Made by a program: the position numbers and the translations under genes. From Quillaja saponaria (Eukaryota > Streptophyta > Magnoliopsida > Fabales > Quillajaceae), in NCBI GenBank assembly GCA_029379385.1, contig CM055617.1, positions 6,324,001-6,388,000 of the forward strand: DNA of 64,000 nt. The letters are read 5' to 3'. Each line of letters begins with the position of its first letter. Position 1 is the stretch's first letter. The notes under the pieces are model-generated. The model searched no databases, was not told the origin of the DNA, and was given only the letters and a program-made list of their open reading frames with translations. Below, piece by piece: positions 24,966 to 37,847 of this stretch.

Positions 24966-27135
24966 TTAGGTTGGCATGAAAGTAATATCTATGTCAAGGA
25001 CATCAGTCTCAGCCATATTCCTGACCTCATTAAGAATCCTAGTGGCTTCTTTTGGCAGTTCCCTACAAGCATAATCAGATCGCTCCTTTGTTATTGATGA
25101 CTCCGCAAATAGAGTTTCAGCGAGGGACTGGTATTCTTTAAACCACTCATCATCAATATTTTGATTATTATGATAATCAAGAAGATAAGTGCTCACCTTT
25201 TGCCACCTACTTATATAATATTTGTTAGGTAGCTGAAAATAGTTCTTTACCACAAATACATGAATAGCGTGTCTACACAATATTCCCGAGGATTCAAATT
25301 CCCTACAAGAGCAGTTTATCTGTTCATTTTCAGGTATCCATATCACAAGGCGTTCTCCATCAACCTGCTTGAAGTGGTGTACATTATATGATCCATTGGC
25401 CATTTCAGATGCAGCATACTGCATTGCCAGCAGTAATTCATGCTGTAAAGCTTTGAAAGCAAAAGGTGTAAAGATACTTCTTGCATGCTCTTCAATAGGT
25501 ATGCATGTTTTAAGATGTATGCACTGCATGTCCTGGAGTGACAGATTTTGTAAAAATGCAGAAATACCAACCTACAAGAGTGTCAACCAAAAGAAATAAT
25601 ATTACTACAACGACTGGAGTGCAAATACACATGTAAGGACGAAGTTCTTACCAATATACCTGGTTAAAAAAACTACATAAACATGTTTGTGCACTGAAGA
25701 TTCCTTTCAAGAATGCATCTACCAACTTAGAATAAGCTGTTGTTTCAATTCGAGCCAGAAAGTAACTTCTCACATAAGATAATGCCCAAGATGCCCGCAG
25801 AGGAAAGAGGAAAGCAATGTGCTTATCTGCACTTAGTCCAAACACGGAACCATTTGATTCCATCGAAGTTCAAATTCCTCAACACTTTCCACTGTGTAAG
25901 GCATCAAACTCGGAAATAAATTCTGTATAGCGAGATCCAAGAGGAAGAGAGAACCAACTGGGTAATTTAGGCAGAATATTCCATATTGGAATGATAAGCT
26001 TTGTTTGAGGTAATTCACTTCTTAGAGCATCTATAAGCCCAGTCTCAAGATCGGTTAGAATTGTGTGAGGACATCTTCCACTCATGAAACGAACAAAAGT
26101 CTGCGTCCAAGTGAGAAAAAAAAAATTATCATAAAGATAGATAAATCAGGGCAAAAGCAAAATCATTCAGAGAATGTTAATAGCAAACCTGTAAAGCCCA
26201 TGAGAAGGTTCGAGGTGTTTCATCTTGCAACACGAGACAACCAAAGAAAACAGTTCTACCATAGTTGTTAATGCCAAGCCATGCTCCAAAAAGCAATCCG
26301 TATGTGATTGATTGTATGCATGAACTGATTCGCTATATGACCAAGCAATATTTTCGACTTCATCGTTTTCAACAACTGTAAAATCATAAAGAAATTCTGG
26401 ATCTCCGTCTTTCGATGCCTCAAGAAGATCTGATGTATCAGTGTCTCTTTTTGCAGTGAGCTTTGCATCATTTTCTTGAACTTTTTTACTATTTTTAACA
26501 AAATTAAGAATAGCCGTCTCCAAGAAAGGCAATTGGCCACCTTGACTTCCATTGTCCTGCTCCAGCATCTTCACTATCCGAGATATTGAAAACCCAGCTG
26601 TGGAAAGTAAAAGTATGCGTTCTTGATCAGTTGGAAGAAGGTGCAGTTGGTCATCTTCCAAAAGTTCATGATTGTGAATATTACTGAATTGCCAAACTAT
26701 CCATAGGGAAACTCCATCTACTACCTCCTTTGCCACATACATTTTAGCATCACAATCACACTTTACTGATATACTATCCCTATGGTGTTCTCCAGTAGGC
26801 TTTTTCTTCACTTGGGTAAATCCAGAACGGTAACAAACGAATTCACGTTTGTAAAGACCCAAATGTGGGTTAACTCTTGATCTTTTTAAAAAAATTGAGA
26901 ACCCATTTTTCCTTGCAAATTTAACATGATACTCAAACGGATCTTGCTCACTCTTAAAGACCATTCCAACATAAGGAGTAACCATAGTTTCTGATGGAGC
27001 CTTTTCTGTCTTCGCCCATTCGGATGCTGAGGATGTCTCCTCTATATCATCCTCATACCTAACAAAACATAGCAAATCCCCACATGGGCATTTCCGGCGC
27101 CAAATCCATAAGTCTTTTGATGGTATTGAAGTCAT
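24966..27135 (-). pseudogene. FRS10: FRS10-like FAR1-related gene, frame-broken
   Basis: Three exons are recognisable: 27135-26189, 26100-25660 and 25571-24966. They encode a FAR1 DNA-binding domain (EFVCYRSGFTQ, KCDCDAKMYVAKEV, SNIHNHELLEDDQ), a MULE-type transposase core and a SWIM zinc finger (CSCREFESSGILCRHAIHVF). FAR1 proteins are domesticated Mutator transposases acting as transcription factors in light and development. The frame is broken. After SVHAYN the block holding the first catalytic Asp is missing and the frame changes to ITYGLLFGAWLG. Two more shifts lie near 25850-25900, around ESVEEFELRW. A short in-frame loss follows HLLP. The second Asp region (ILTDLETGL) and the C-terminus are well preserved, so decay looks recent. 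Confidence 0.85.
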
Positions 27136-28380
27136 TGATTTCACTTGACTTTGAGTGACCCAGAAGCATAATAAAAAGAAAGAAAGAAACAAGAACTAGA
27201 AAACGAAAAAAAATGGAGAAAGAAGGAATCTTTTGGAAAAACGACAGCCAAATAATACAATGTCAGCCACTATACCTGAAACTTCTGCTGAAGTACTGGG
27301 TCTGAACCGCCAAGAACTCGAAAATTTGGTATAAGAAAAAGGAAATCATCAAAACCCAGATTAGAAAGAAGAACATGTTTCCAAATTTGAAGAGCTATGG
27401 GAGTCACAAGGTAGGCGTAAACCAGTATTGGGGCTGAAAGTCGTGCCGGAGTCGAAGGGATAAAAAAGCTTAAATCTTTGTACTTTAATTCGTCTTCTTC
27501 CAAAGCTCTCGTGCCGTTTTTCCCTTTTTTTTTGGTATACAATACAAAATACGAAGCTATCTTTCCCTCTACTCTCAAATTTTACAAAATATAAATGCAA
27601 TCTCCTCCTCAGATAGTTGGGCTTTATATCATTCGGTCCATCAGACTTTTTGTTTTGTTAAGTCATTTTTTATAGAGGGCCTCTGGGTCGGATTCGGGTT
27701 CAGAGCACCAGCAGCATACAAATTGTACCAAACTACAGATTTCATTAGAGGCGTTAAATTGACCAGTTGGAAGCATAAGAGAAATTGTTGGGTTGCTTCT
27801 AAATGACCGAAAGTAGGACCTTTTTCCTGGGAAGAGTGTTATTCTAGGGTTCTGTTGCTATTTCTGGACTGTTTTCTAGGTGATTCAAATGTGTCAAGCT
27901 CAATATATTTTTCCAGCAGTTGATCTGTCATAAATAAATTTCTCAGGTAAAACAAAAACATTCCTGTTTCACTGCTCTCTCAGTTGTGTTATCTGTTAAA
28001 CAGTAAGTTATTGTTTCTTTTAACACTTCTATATGCACATTAAATTCTATGGCTTCCAATCTTTTTTGGCAAGCTTCTCTGTTTTAATTCATATGGGTTG
28101 CATATAAATTTCACATTTGTTGTTTGATAGTTTCACTAATTAGCAATGAATTCACATTGATGGTTTCTGAATAGAAATTGTTTTTATATTAAGGGATACA
28201 CAAAAACAGAAAGCAGATTCATTATAGATCTTAACAACATTTATAATCGTTGTTCTTGTTTGAGCAAGTTCAAATGGTTGTGTTTGGAAGTTTTATTCCC
28301 TTGATTTCGTTCAAAAACCATAACAAGCTGATAAATTTTGCAGAAGACTGCAATTATATGAAACTTTGTTTGACAAGTCG
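27136..28380. promoter_or_regulatory. Divergent promoter region between the FRS10-like and TPK genes
   Basis: The left part is the FRS10-like 5' flank. The right part is the TPK 5' UTR, which appears to contain an intron: donor CTCAG|GTAAAA near 27947 and acceptor TTTGCAG at 28342. Leader introns are common in plant channel genes. No other gene is seen. Confidence 0.5.
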
Positions 28381-29529
28381 ATGGCACTTGATGATGCTAA
28401 GCAAACTTTGCTTCCAGAGCTAAAAGATCATTCCCATGTCAATGAGAAGAATGACCTCCAAAGAAGAAGACCATGGCGTTCTAGTAGTTCTCCCGAGCTA
28501 GATACCCATCGCCCTGACCAAAATGCTGTCCAAACTCCTTCACCTTTGGTACCTCTAGCTGCGAAATCAAAATTCAGTTTCAGGCAAGTATTCATGTTGT
28601 TGGCTGCCCACCTAGGTGGAGGCACTCTATGTTTCTTCCTTATAAGAAATCAGATCAAGGGTACAAAAACAAATGGGTTTCTTGATGCCATTTACTTTTG
28701 TGTTGTGACTATGACCACTGTTGGGTATGGGGATCTTGTTCCTGACAGCATGTTGGCAAAACTTCTTGCCTGCATTGATGTTTTTACTGGTATGGCTCTT
28801 GTGGGCTTAATTCTTAGCAAGGCAGCAGATTACATTGTAGAAAAGCAGGAAATCATATTGGCTAGAGCCATACACTTGGGTGAAAAAGTTGGTCCAGCTG
28901 AGCTTCTCAAAGAGGTTGAAACCCACAAAATCAAGTACAAATTCTTGATGACAGCAACCATTCTTATGATACTTATATTTATGGGAATTCTTTTTCTATA
29001 TCTGGTGGAAAATCTAGAATTCATGGATGCTTTCTATTGTGTTTGTTCCACCATCACCACTCTGGGCTATGGAGATCAGAGCTTCTCAACTAGTGTAGGT
29101 CGTACTTTTGCTGTGTTTTGGATACTAGGCAGTACCATTTGCCTAGCTCAGTTTTTTCTCTATCTTGCTGAGTTATCTACTGAAAGAAGACAAAGATCTC
29201 TTGCGAAATGGGTTCTTACACGAAGACTCTCACCGTCGGATCTTGAGGCAGCAGATCTTGATCATGATAAAGTTGTTAGGTAAGAATGGAAAACAAAGAA
29301 CTTAAGTAATATCCAATCTCGCACAAACAAACCCTAAGTAATGGCTCTTATTATGGTTTCTTACAGTGCTGCAGAGTTCATTGTCTATGAGTTGAAGGAA
29401 ATGGGGAAGATCAGCGAGCACGATATTTCAGTTATAATGGAGAGGTTTGAGAAACTTGATTATGACCAGTCAGGAACTTTGACAGCAACTGATCTCAAAA
29501 TTTGTGAGTCATCTATATCACAGAGCTGA
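28381..29529 (+). CDS. TPK1: TPK1-type two-pore K+ channel (vacuolar, Ca2+-regulated)
   Basis: Two exons, 28381-29279 and 29367-29529, join in phase (AG|T) to give 353 residues. There are four membrane segments and two pore loops, TVGYGD (about residues 113-118) and TLGYGD (about 227-232). The N-terminal tail has RSSSSP, which fits the RSxSxP 14-3-3 binding motif of TPK1. The C-terminal tail has two EF-hand-like loops, DLDHDKVV split by the intron and DYDQSGTLTATDL. These features match Arabidopsis TPK1 (KCO1), a tonoplast K+ channel activated by Ca2+ and 14-3-3. In the first loop the usual Gly position is Lys, so Ca2+ binding there may be weaker. An in-frame ATG at 28366 would add five residues. 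Confidence 0.92.
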
Positions 29530-32500
29530 CTACAACAAAATAGTAAATTAAGTGAACTAACTCAATTCTCTGTAGTAAATTGTCAGCTAAAGAAAATGCT
29601 GAGATTTTCATTTGGTGATCCTGTATTCTTTGTACTATAGTTAATGAAATCCTGAAGTTCAACATACAATTGTTTTGTCAAAAGTGAAGAAAACTTTGTG
29701 CCAAGTCTAAATCTTCTTCTATAACATTCTCTTATCTATTAAAATGAACTAAGTGATGACTCATGGTTGCGAGTTTTTGATGCATCAGGTCATAGAATTA
29801 GTCTGGTTTTGGAGTTATATGTTATTAAAATGACTGAGAAACAGGACAAATGCAGGCCTAAGTAAATCCTATCTCACGCTCAAGAAGAATTTGTACTGTA
29901 AAGTAGTTTGGAAGAATTAAAGCAGGATATAGTTTTAAATTTTTTTCCAGAATTTACATTAGTATCATTATAATTGAAAGTTGTTTTCACATTCAATAAA
30001 TACATTGGATTACATACAACTGCATGTATGCATCATATTGGGTAAAAAGGGCATAGAATCAATGCTTGATCATCAATTTGGACATTGAAAAGGTTCTAAG
30101 CGGAAGCTTGAAACTATTTTCATCATGATAACTCAATGTTTTGATCCTACTCAGTGTGTTCTGGCCTCCCAGCTGCTACATAACCTAAGAGTCCTTTACC
30201 TGCTTTTTCACCATGAGAAAAATTGACAGTTGGGCAATACCAGAAAAGACTATTATTGCGACCAAGAATATAGTCGTGGAGACAAAGAGAAGCCAAAAGT
30301 AGACCAAGATGGTAAAACTTGAAGAGCTGCAGATAAGAGTAAGGAAAAGAAAAAGGAAACTGCAACTGCTATGTTTAATAGATATCTATACTGCAGCAGC
30401 TTTTCTGGGATATCCACGGATTCCTGAATTAGAACTAAAATTCCATTGAAAAGAGAGAGGAAGAGAGGGTACGTATACATCTCCATTAGTGAGGCTTCCT
30501 GTTAGAATGTACTATATATCTGAATGTTTTCCCTGTTGGAAATGATATTGAATCTAGTAATTTTTCAAATCTTGCTTGGTCCATCTGCTATTTAAGTTCT
30601 TATATCACTGTTGCTTTCCAAAACTAGCCTTCTTCCCATTTTAACTTAATTACAGCAATTCCATGTTTTGGCACATGATCAAATGAGTAAACAGAACTCT
30701 TGATGTCAAGACTAGGGAATGAGCTAAAAGCAGTACCCTAAACTCTAAACTATCACTCGTAAAGACTTTATAAAATTGCTTATATAATCCGAATCAATTT
30801 AGCGCGTACCCTAGGTGGAACTCAGTGCATGCTAACCCTACGCATCACAATCACGAACTTAAGAGTCTCACACTTAACCATGAAGCTTGGTAGTGTAACA
30901 TACATAGGCCACTCCTGCCATTTGCCAATGACTGACATTTGATCAGTATGGTAAATCAGTCAAAATAAAGGCAAAGCTGATGGAATATTTTTGATATAGA
31001 ATTTTTGTCAGCTTCTTTGATTGGTTGGTTTCTTTGTCCCTTTTCAAGTGGTTACATTTTGGATTTGGAAAGTTCAGTGTCTGCATAGAAAGGTGCAACA
31101 TCTTTTTCTTCAGCATGGTAATGAGTATCAAGAATGAGAGATTATCAAAGAAGAAATGAGAATCAGCTAGGTTAAGTTTATTCTTCCTTTGGATTTAAGA
31201 TTTCTTAAAGTCAGACAATAGAATTTCTCAATTATTTAGTAACATCTTTTAGCATAAGTTTGACTTTTGCTGATAATCTTAGCTTTTATGCTATTTTCTT
31301 CTTTTTTGGATGATAGAGATTTTTCTATTTTCAGACCATCAAAGCCTTTCTTTATGGATGATGGCCCATGGGCCTGAGGGAGAGGATTGAGGATGTCAGT
31401 ACCATAGTAGAAGGCTATGAGACCATAATAGAGCTAAGTGAGACATGATATAGTTTTAACCCTTAGAACCCTCTCACCAACCATCCAAATATAAATTTAA
31501 AATATTTTATAGCTATTACTTGATTTTTTTTTTCTTAAATAAAGAGGAGTTCTGATGTTGCATTATTTAATAAAATATATTCACGATAACTTTAACTCTA
31601 ACTCTGACCCTATAAAATTGAAATATTTTTTTTTCTCTGACAATTTATATTATCTATCAAGACATACAAAACAAACTCTTTGTTATTAATTAATTAATAA
31701 ACAAGACTTAGTAGAAGAAATTACATGTATAATTAACAATATTAATATTTAAAATACATATAGCTTATATTATACTTGCAAAATATTGTTAACTTACCAA
31801 CTCAAACCAATAAGAAATACACAACCATAAAGGAAACACTCTAAGCTTAGCTTGCTCCCACTTCTACATCACTATCAAAATGATCAAAGCTTGGTTAGAA
31901 AAATCCAAGAGTTCTAGCTTGCTCCCACTTCTACATCACTGTCAAAATGATCAAAGCTTGGTCAGAAAAATCCAAGAGTTCAATTAAGAAATGATTAACA
32001 TAAAAAACCCTTGACATTACTATTGCTTTAATAATCAAAATACTCTGACTCTTTTGTTGTATTAGGGTTTGATCGTGGCCTTTTCTATATTTTAAAAACA
32101 GAGTAAGAGTATTTGGTGTTGGTGGGAACTAGCTAGCTAGGTGATGAAATCTTTTGTTGCCTAATCAAAACAATGCCTACAGCTGGAGCTACATATGCGT
32201 TTTTCTTTTATCAAATTAATTATACTTTTAAGCAAAGATGAGAATACTCTCAAACTTATGTGAATTATTTGTTCTTTAAAGCCACTTTTAGTTTGTCATT
32301 TTCATTTTTGAGTCACGACTACCTCATTTTCTTGGTTATAATCCAAAACTCTTTTGAGTAACTTCCACTAGGTGAGAAAACATGATTTAACGACTAGTTT
32401 TGCGCTTAAGCAATTGAATATAATCAATTTTTAAAAAGAACTATAACTTTCCAATGATAAATCTAGATCATGACAATGTTAAATGAAATTATATTTTTGT

Positions 32501-33645
32501 AATGAATTTTTAGTAAATAATATGAAAAGAAATTTGGACCAATACATTCTTTTATAAAGGGAACTTTTTTTTTCTTTGACTATGAATGTAGTTGCACCTA
32601 CCTGGAATCATTGTCACAAAGGTTATAACTAAAATCCATATTTATCAGTTGGAGATAAGATTTTATAATTATGTATTTATTATTTTATTTTTTTTGGATT
32701 GATATAATTATGTATAATTTATACCAACCTATTCACTCAATCACTTTTTAAAATGCATGGTTGATTCCTAAGGTTTAAATGGAGCAAAATGTTACTAAAC
32801 CTAGATTAGGTGGAACAACATTGATCTTATTAATATACTAGCAAGTAGAAGTGCATATTCTTACTTGAATTTATTTTTCCTAAAATAGTATAATTAAAAC
32901 ATTTTGTAAGTATAAAATTTATATTGAATGGTGCATCTTAACTATAAAGTCAAACCTAAGAATATTACTTCTCAACAAAAAAATTATTTTCTAAAATTAC
33001 AATGTTAGTAACATGTAAATATTAAAATAATAATAAAATATATACATTTAGGAGAGACTAGTTTAACAATCAATAACATTTACATATTTTACTGTGATTT
33101 TTCTAATGGGTGTCTAGAGACACTTTTTTATAAATATGATTTTTGAAAACAAAATTTTTCAAAAATTGATAATTTATATGTTAAATTCATGCAATCAATT
33201 ACCCTAATAAATAATATCGCTATTAAATTATTGATATAAGTACCACAACAATTAAGAAGAGAGTTCAAAGAAAGGTTACCTTTTTGTTTAATCATTAAGT
33301 TTAAATCTTTAAAATAACTTATGAATAATAAATATTTATTGTGAATTTCAAACTTGAAAAAATCAAAAAGAATTAAGAAAGTAACCGTTATTGTCGTAAG
33401 GCAAGGACAGTAGCTAAACCAACCGGCTTGGCCGGCTTATGGTATGATTCATGCACTTGGAATTTGCTTTACTGTAAGGGAAGCTCATCCCTCCCTTTCC
33501 GGTCAATACCTTAGACGAATGGACTTTCTCTCTTTAGATTTCTGTCACTGACCCCTGTTACATCCACACAATAAAAACACCAACTTTGATTGTCATTGGA
33601 CGTTGTGCATATTTCCCAGCAACAAAAAGGAGAAACCAAAAGAAA
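29530..33645. other. Long AT-rich intergenic region
   Basis: Holds the TPK 3' UTR on the left and the MAP70 promoter on the right. Minus-strand frames at 30147-30486 are hydrophobic but switch frame and match no family I know. A 67-bp duplication lies at 31848-31981. The rest is AT-rich without visible features. Confidence 0.5.
31848..31981. repeat. 67-bp tandem duplication
   Basis: The unit beginning TAGCTTGCTCCCACTTCTAC occurs at 31848-31914 and 31915-31981, with two or so substitutions (ACTATC/ACTGTC, GGTTAG/GGTCAG). It is intergenic, with no gene within 1.5 kb. Confidence 0.9.
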
Positions 33646-36600
33646 ATGGTGGGCTACGAGGAACAACATGGTGGGGAAAAGATTTCACTTGCTCAACCTG
33701 ACCCAGTTGTGTTGGAGCTCAATCGTTTGCAGAACCTAGGCAAAGGTGTCATCTTTTTGTTCCATTTCTGTGTCTGTTTCAGAAACTGTCTCTCTACCTG
33801 CCCCCCTCACTTTCATATGGTCTTGATCAAGTTTATGCATTTGATAAAATTAATGGGCTTAATGTGAATTAATTTCCAGAAACGGGGTAGTTTTTCTTTT
33901 TCTTTTTTCTTTTTTCTTTTTAGATTTTAGGCTCTATGTGGCTGGGGAGGGAACAAGGAGCATAGTGTGCATTCCACATTCCCCTTGTTCATTTTGCATT
34001 ACTTCATATCAATTACTTTTTACAGTATATTTAACTTCAAAATATTTTGAAGTTTTCAAGTTTTCAACAGGGTATTTGCTTTTACTATAATTGCTCTAGG
34101 GAAGTTGTTTGAATGTGTATTGGAGTCTCAATCACTCATCTTTGCTAATTATTGTCATTTTTTCCTTGGATATTGGTAAGTTTTCAGTTTCACTGATTGC
34201 CTATGATATTTGCTTCTTCTGGAGTGAAATTCTCTTTTGGGAACAACAAAAGGAGAAGTGAATGATGTTTTTTTATGTTATTTTTACTTCAAAAGTACAT
34301 GCAATAGCTCGAGTTAACGTCATTGCAGAAAAGGATAAGCAACTAGGAATTTCCCAAGAGGAAATCAAGACTTTAAAGGCAACTGAAGCTTTAAAGGACA
34401 AAGCCATTGAAGAGGTAATCATTTTGTGCAAATGTTTTGAGTCACCTATGGCTCTCATAGACACACAAGTTACATTAATCTGGTATTAGTTTACTGTGAC
34501 ACTGGCTATTGATACATTTTGCTTCCTACAATTTATTTTTACAGTGGAACAAGAAGTTTCATATTTGTCATTCACTAAGATATCTGCAATTTTCTTATGC
34601 CAATTCCAGCTCAGAAATGATGGTAATAAATTAGACGACAAACTTAGAGTTGCCGAAAATCTTCATGAACATAAGGTCTGCTGAAGTTGTATTAAGATTT
34701 ATTAGAACCAGATTATAACAATGCTAGACTTTAACACATCCATTTTGTCCAAATCTGTTTAAATGCAGAATCTTGAAATCAAGAAATTGTTAGAAGAAAA
34801 GAAAGTTGCATTAGCTGCACTTTATGCTGCAGAAGCAACTCTGAGAAGGGTGTATGCTAATCAAAAGGATGACGATTCTCTACCGCTCGCTTCTGTCATT
34901 GGTCCTCTTGAGGCTGAGATTAAACTATATAAGAATGAGGTCCAATTAGTGCCTATTTGAGAAGCGTTATATGTACATGACATAGTTAAATTGTTCAAGT
35001 TGAAAACACCAACCTCCATTTCGTCTTTTAGATTGCTGCGTTACTGGAAAATAAGAAAGCATTGCAACGCCTTACAAAGTCAAAAGAGGCAGCCTTAGTA
35101 GAAGCAGAAAGGATTATGCGGAGTGCACTGGAGAGGGCTTTAATTGTTGAGGAAGTTCAAAACCAAAACATCGACTTAAAGAGACAGATTGAGATATGCC
35201 AGGCATGATTTTTATCATATCTTTTTCCATTTGGTTCATATAGTTAGGTGCTTGTGATTCACCCAATTTGTGCTTATCATAAACAGGAGGAGAACAGAAT
35301 CCTAGAGAAAACCAATCGCCAAAAGGTTTCAGAAGTTGAAAAACTTAGCCAAACCATTCAAGAACTTGAAGAGGTCATTCTAGCCAGTGGAGCCACAGCC
35401 AATGCTGTTCGTGACTATCAGCGACAAATATCTGAACTACAAGTAGGCATACCCATACCCTATACATACTGATGCCCAGAGTACTGTTGATTGATCTAGT
35501 TACTAACCATGGTTTAGTGCCAACTTTCAGGAGGAGAAGAGGACTCTAGAGAGGGAGCTAGCAAGGATAAAAGTGTCCGCTAACCGGGTTGCAACAGTGG
35601 TGGCTAATGAGTGGAAGGATGAAAATGACAAAGTTATGCCTGTCAAACAATGGCTGGAAGAGAGAAGGGTAATGCAGGTATATCTTTCCCTTAAAAGCTC
35701 CTTCAAAGTCCAAAATGTTCCCACTTTCTCTAAATGGGATAATTTTGATGCTGATGATTATTAGAGAAATATACAATGGGCTTTAAGAATTTGTAGGGAC
35801 AAACATGGGAAGCCAATATAAATTATATAATGTAATATTAATGGATCAAGAAACTATATGTACGTAGACAAATCCAAAGGCTTCTTTCTCTCAAAACTTG
35901 GTTAAGAAGTCAAAGGGAAGAATGTGGCAATTTAATCTATCACTAAACATCTCCTTGCAAATGTAGGCAGAGATGCAACGGCTGAGAGAGAACAGCTAAG
36001 GCAGAAGCACAGCTGAAGGTAAACATCTGACTTCCTGTTATCCATTAATTAGTTCCTCAAATTGTTCGTTTTATGCACAATGGATTTCAATTGCTCCTTC
36101 CTTCAGGATAAACTAAAGCTGAGGTTAAAGACTCTGGAAGAAGGTTTAAAGCATGTTCCAAGTTACTCAATCATTACCAACGCATTTTGTGGGTCACCAA
36201 AAGCAGAAAAACCTAATTTCTTAAGTTTCTTGACAAGCAATGGTGGATCACGAAAGAGGTCCACATCACAGCCGAGAGCGTCCAGCACTGGAAGCATTTT
36301 CTTGCAGCAGCAGAATGCCAAAGATGACCGACTTGCTGTTGCAGAGAGGAGCAGCTTCAAAATGAAATATGGCTCTGAGGAAAATATGTTGAATAAAGGT
36401 ATCTGGGCATCAAGAAGTAAAGTTGTTGATAATGGTGAAAAGGAGAATGAAATGCATTCTAACTCATACATGTGTGTAAATAAGCACAATGATGAAAAAG
36501 TAGTGGAAGAAACCAAAACCAAAGGCAGTTTGAATGAAGAGTCCAGAGATAAGAGCAGTAACATTTCTAGTATTACTGATGACACCGTCTCAGGTTTTCT

Positions 36601-37056
36601 GTATGATAGACTTCAAAAAGAGGTCATCAGTATGAGGAAGTATTGCGAAATTAAAGAAAATACTCTGCATGCTAAAGATGAAGAAATAAAGGTGTACATT
36701 CTGGCATCATTTCCTCTCCTCACCCCCACCCTCCAATCTTTCCCTTTCACAAAACACCAAGAACAAAATACATGTGACAAATTGTATTGCAGATCCTCAT
36801 GAAGAAAGTTGATGCACTGACAAAAGCCATTGTAGTAGGGTCGAAGAAATTAAAACGAGAAGCAGCTGCCAGAGAGAATGAAGCTGCTTCAACCAAGGCA
36901 GAAGATTACAAGAAAATCAGAAGCAGAAACTCCTCTAAAAGGTTTTTGTAACATTTTTCTGCACAGTTATACTCTTACCATTAACTTCTTTTCCAGTATG
37001 TCTAATATTTTTAATTTTCTTTTGCATTCGACTGCTGCAGGGTGACAAAATCATAA
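33646..37056 (+). CDS. MAP70: MAP70-family microtubule-associated protein, with a frame break in exon 8
   Basis: Eleven exons: 33646-33745, 34329-34414, 34610-34675, 34769-34939, 35032-35202, 35287-35442, 35531-35677, 35967-36018, 36107-36691, 36793-36941 and 37041-37056. All join in phase except exon 8. Conserved coiled-coil blocks include PVVLELNRLQNL, RRVYANQKDD, ALERALIVEEVQNQN, EKTNRQKVSEVEKLSQTIQE, ANEWKDENDKVMPVKQWLEE and LKLRLKTLEEGLKH. MAP70 proteins bind cortical microtubules and shape cell walls. The sequence recalls MAP70-5. Exon 8 has 52 bases where the family block needs 72, so the frame runs into a stop after MQRLRENS. A GC-AG intron follows exon 5. An unspliced end of exon 10 would stop at 36951 instead. 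Confidence 0.85.
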
Positions 37057-37847
37057 TGAAGATTCTTTACATTGGAGAAAGTTTAAGGTGATTACTTAAT
37101 CACAGTTTATTTTTTTTCAACGTAAATATGAAAGATGAAATGGGAAAGGAAATTTGGAAGATCCAACTTTGTACATGCTTGAGTTGTATTGTATTTTAAT
37201 AAACGAAATCCAATATGGTTGTTATGGTTTGTACCTGTGAACTAGGTGTAGTTGCTAGTGTATAAGTAAATTGGCAAACAAATAAGGGGCCAGGCAGAGT
37301 AAATCTAGATATGGACATATGGTGTGTGCAAAAAGTATGTCCAACAATTATATTTCGGAGAATTCTAGTGGAGTTTCACTATATTTGAGACGGAAATGGT
37401 TTGCATTGTCGCAAGGTTTCTTTTACTGATAATCACAAAAGCTAGCAATGAATGTATGTATGTGTACACCTCATCTCGGCAAAGGGTTTCTATGCCCTTC
37501 TCAACCAGACGCTATAATTTTCTTGTAGAACAGACAGCTCAAGTGTGCCTGCAACATTAGTATAAAACTATATTCATTTGGTTCGGATGTAGAGGATTAG
37601 ACACAAATCAATCAGCCTTCATAACAACTATATTCTGAACCAAGGTCTCTGATGGAATATCAGAAGATAATGTAGAATGGAAAGATTTTTCCCTATTTGC
37701 CAGATAAAAAATAGGCAGACCTCTCTGATTTCCTTAGGACTACGGACTACTCATTACTTTATAGCATCTTTTGAACTACAATAACAATCCTGTGACGCTC
37801 AACTGGTAACTGAAGGAGGAAAAAATAAAATAAAATTGCCCTATCAC
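37057..37847. other. Convergent 3' region of the MAP70 and PADRE genes
   Basis: Probable 3' UTRs of the plus-strand MAP70 gene and the minus-strand PADRE gene. No open frame or repeat was found. Confidence 0.5.

Noticed and set aside
27270..27600. Minus-strand frames upstream of the FRS10-like gene as an extra exon
   Set aside because: No similarity to the FRS10 N-terminus and no matching splice phase; most likely 5' UTR or promoter.
30147..30486. Hydrophobic minus-strand frames that might be a membrane protein gene
   Set aside because: Three frames overlap, none has a conserved motif or sensible splice sites, and composition alone explains the hydrophobic residues (T-rich DNA).
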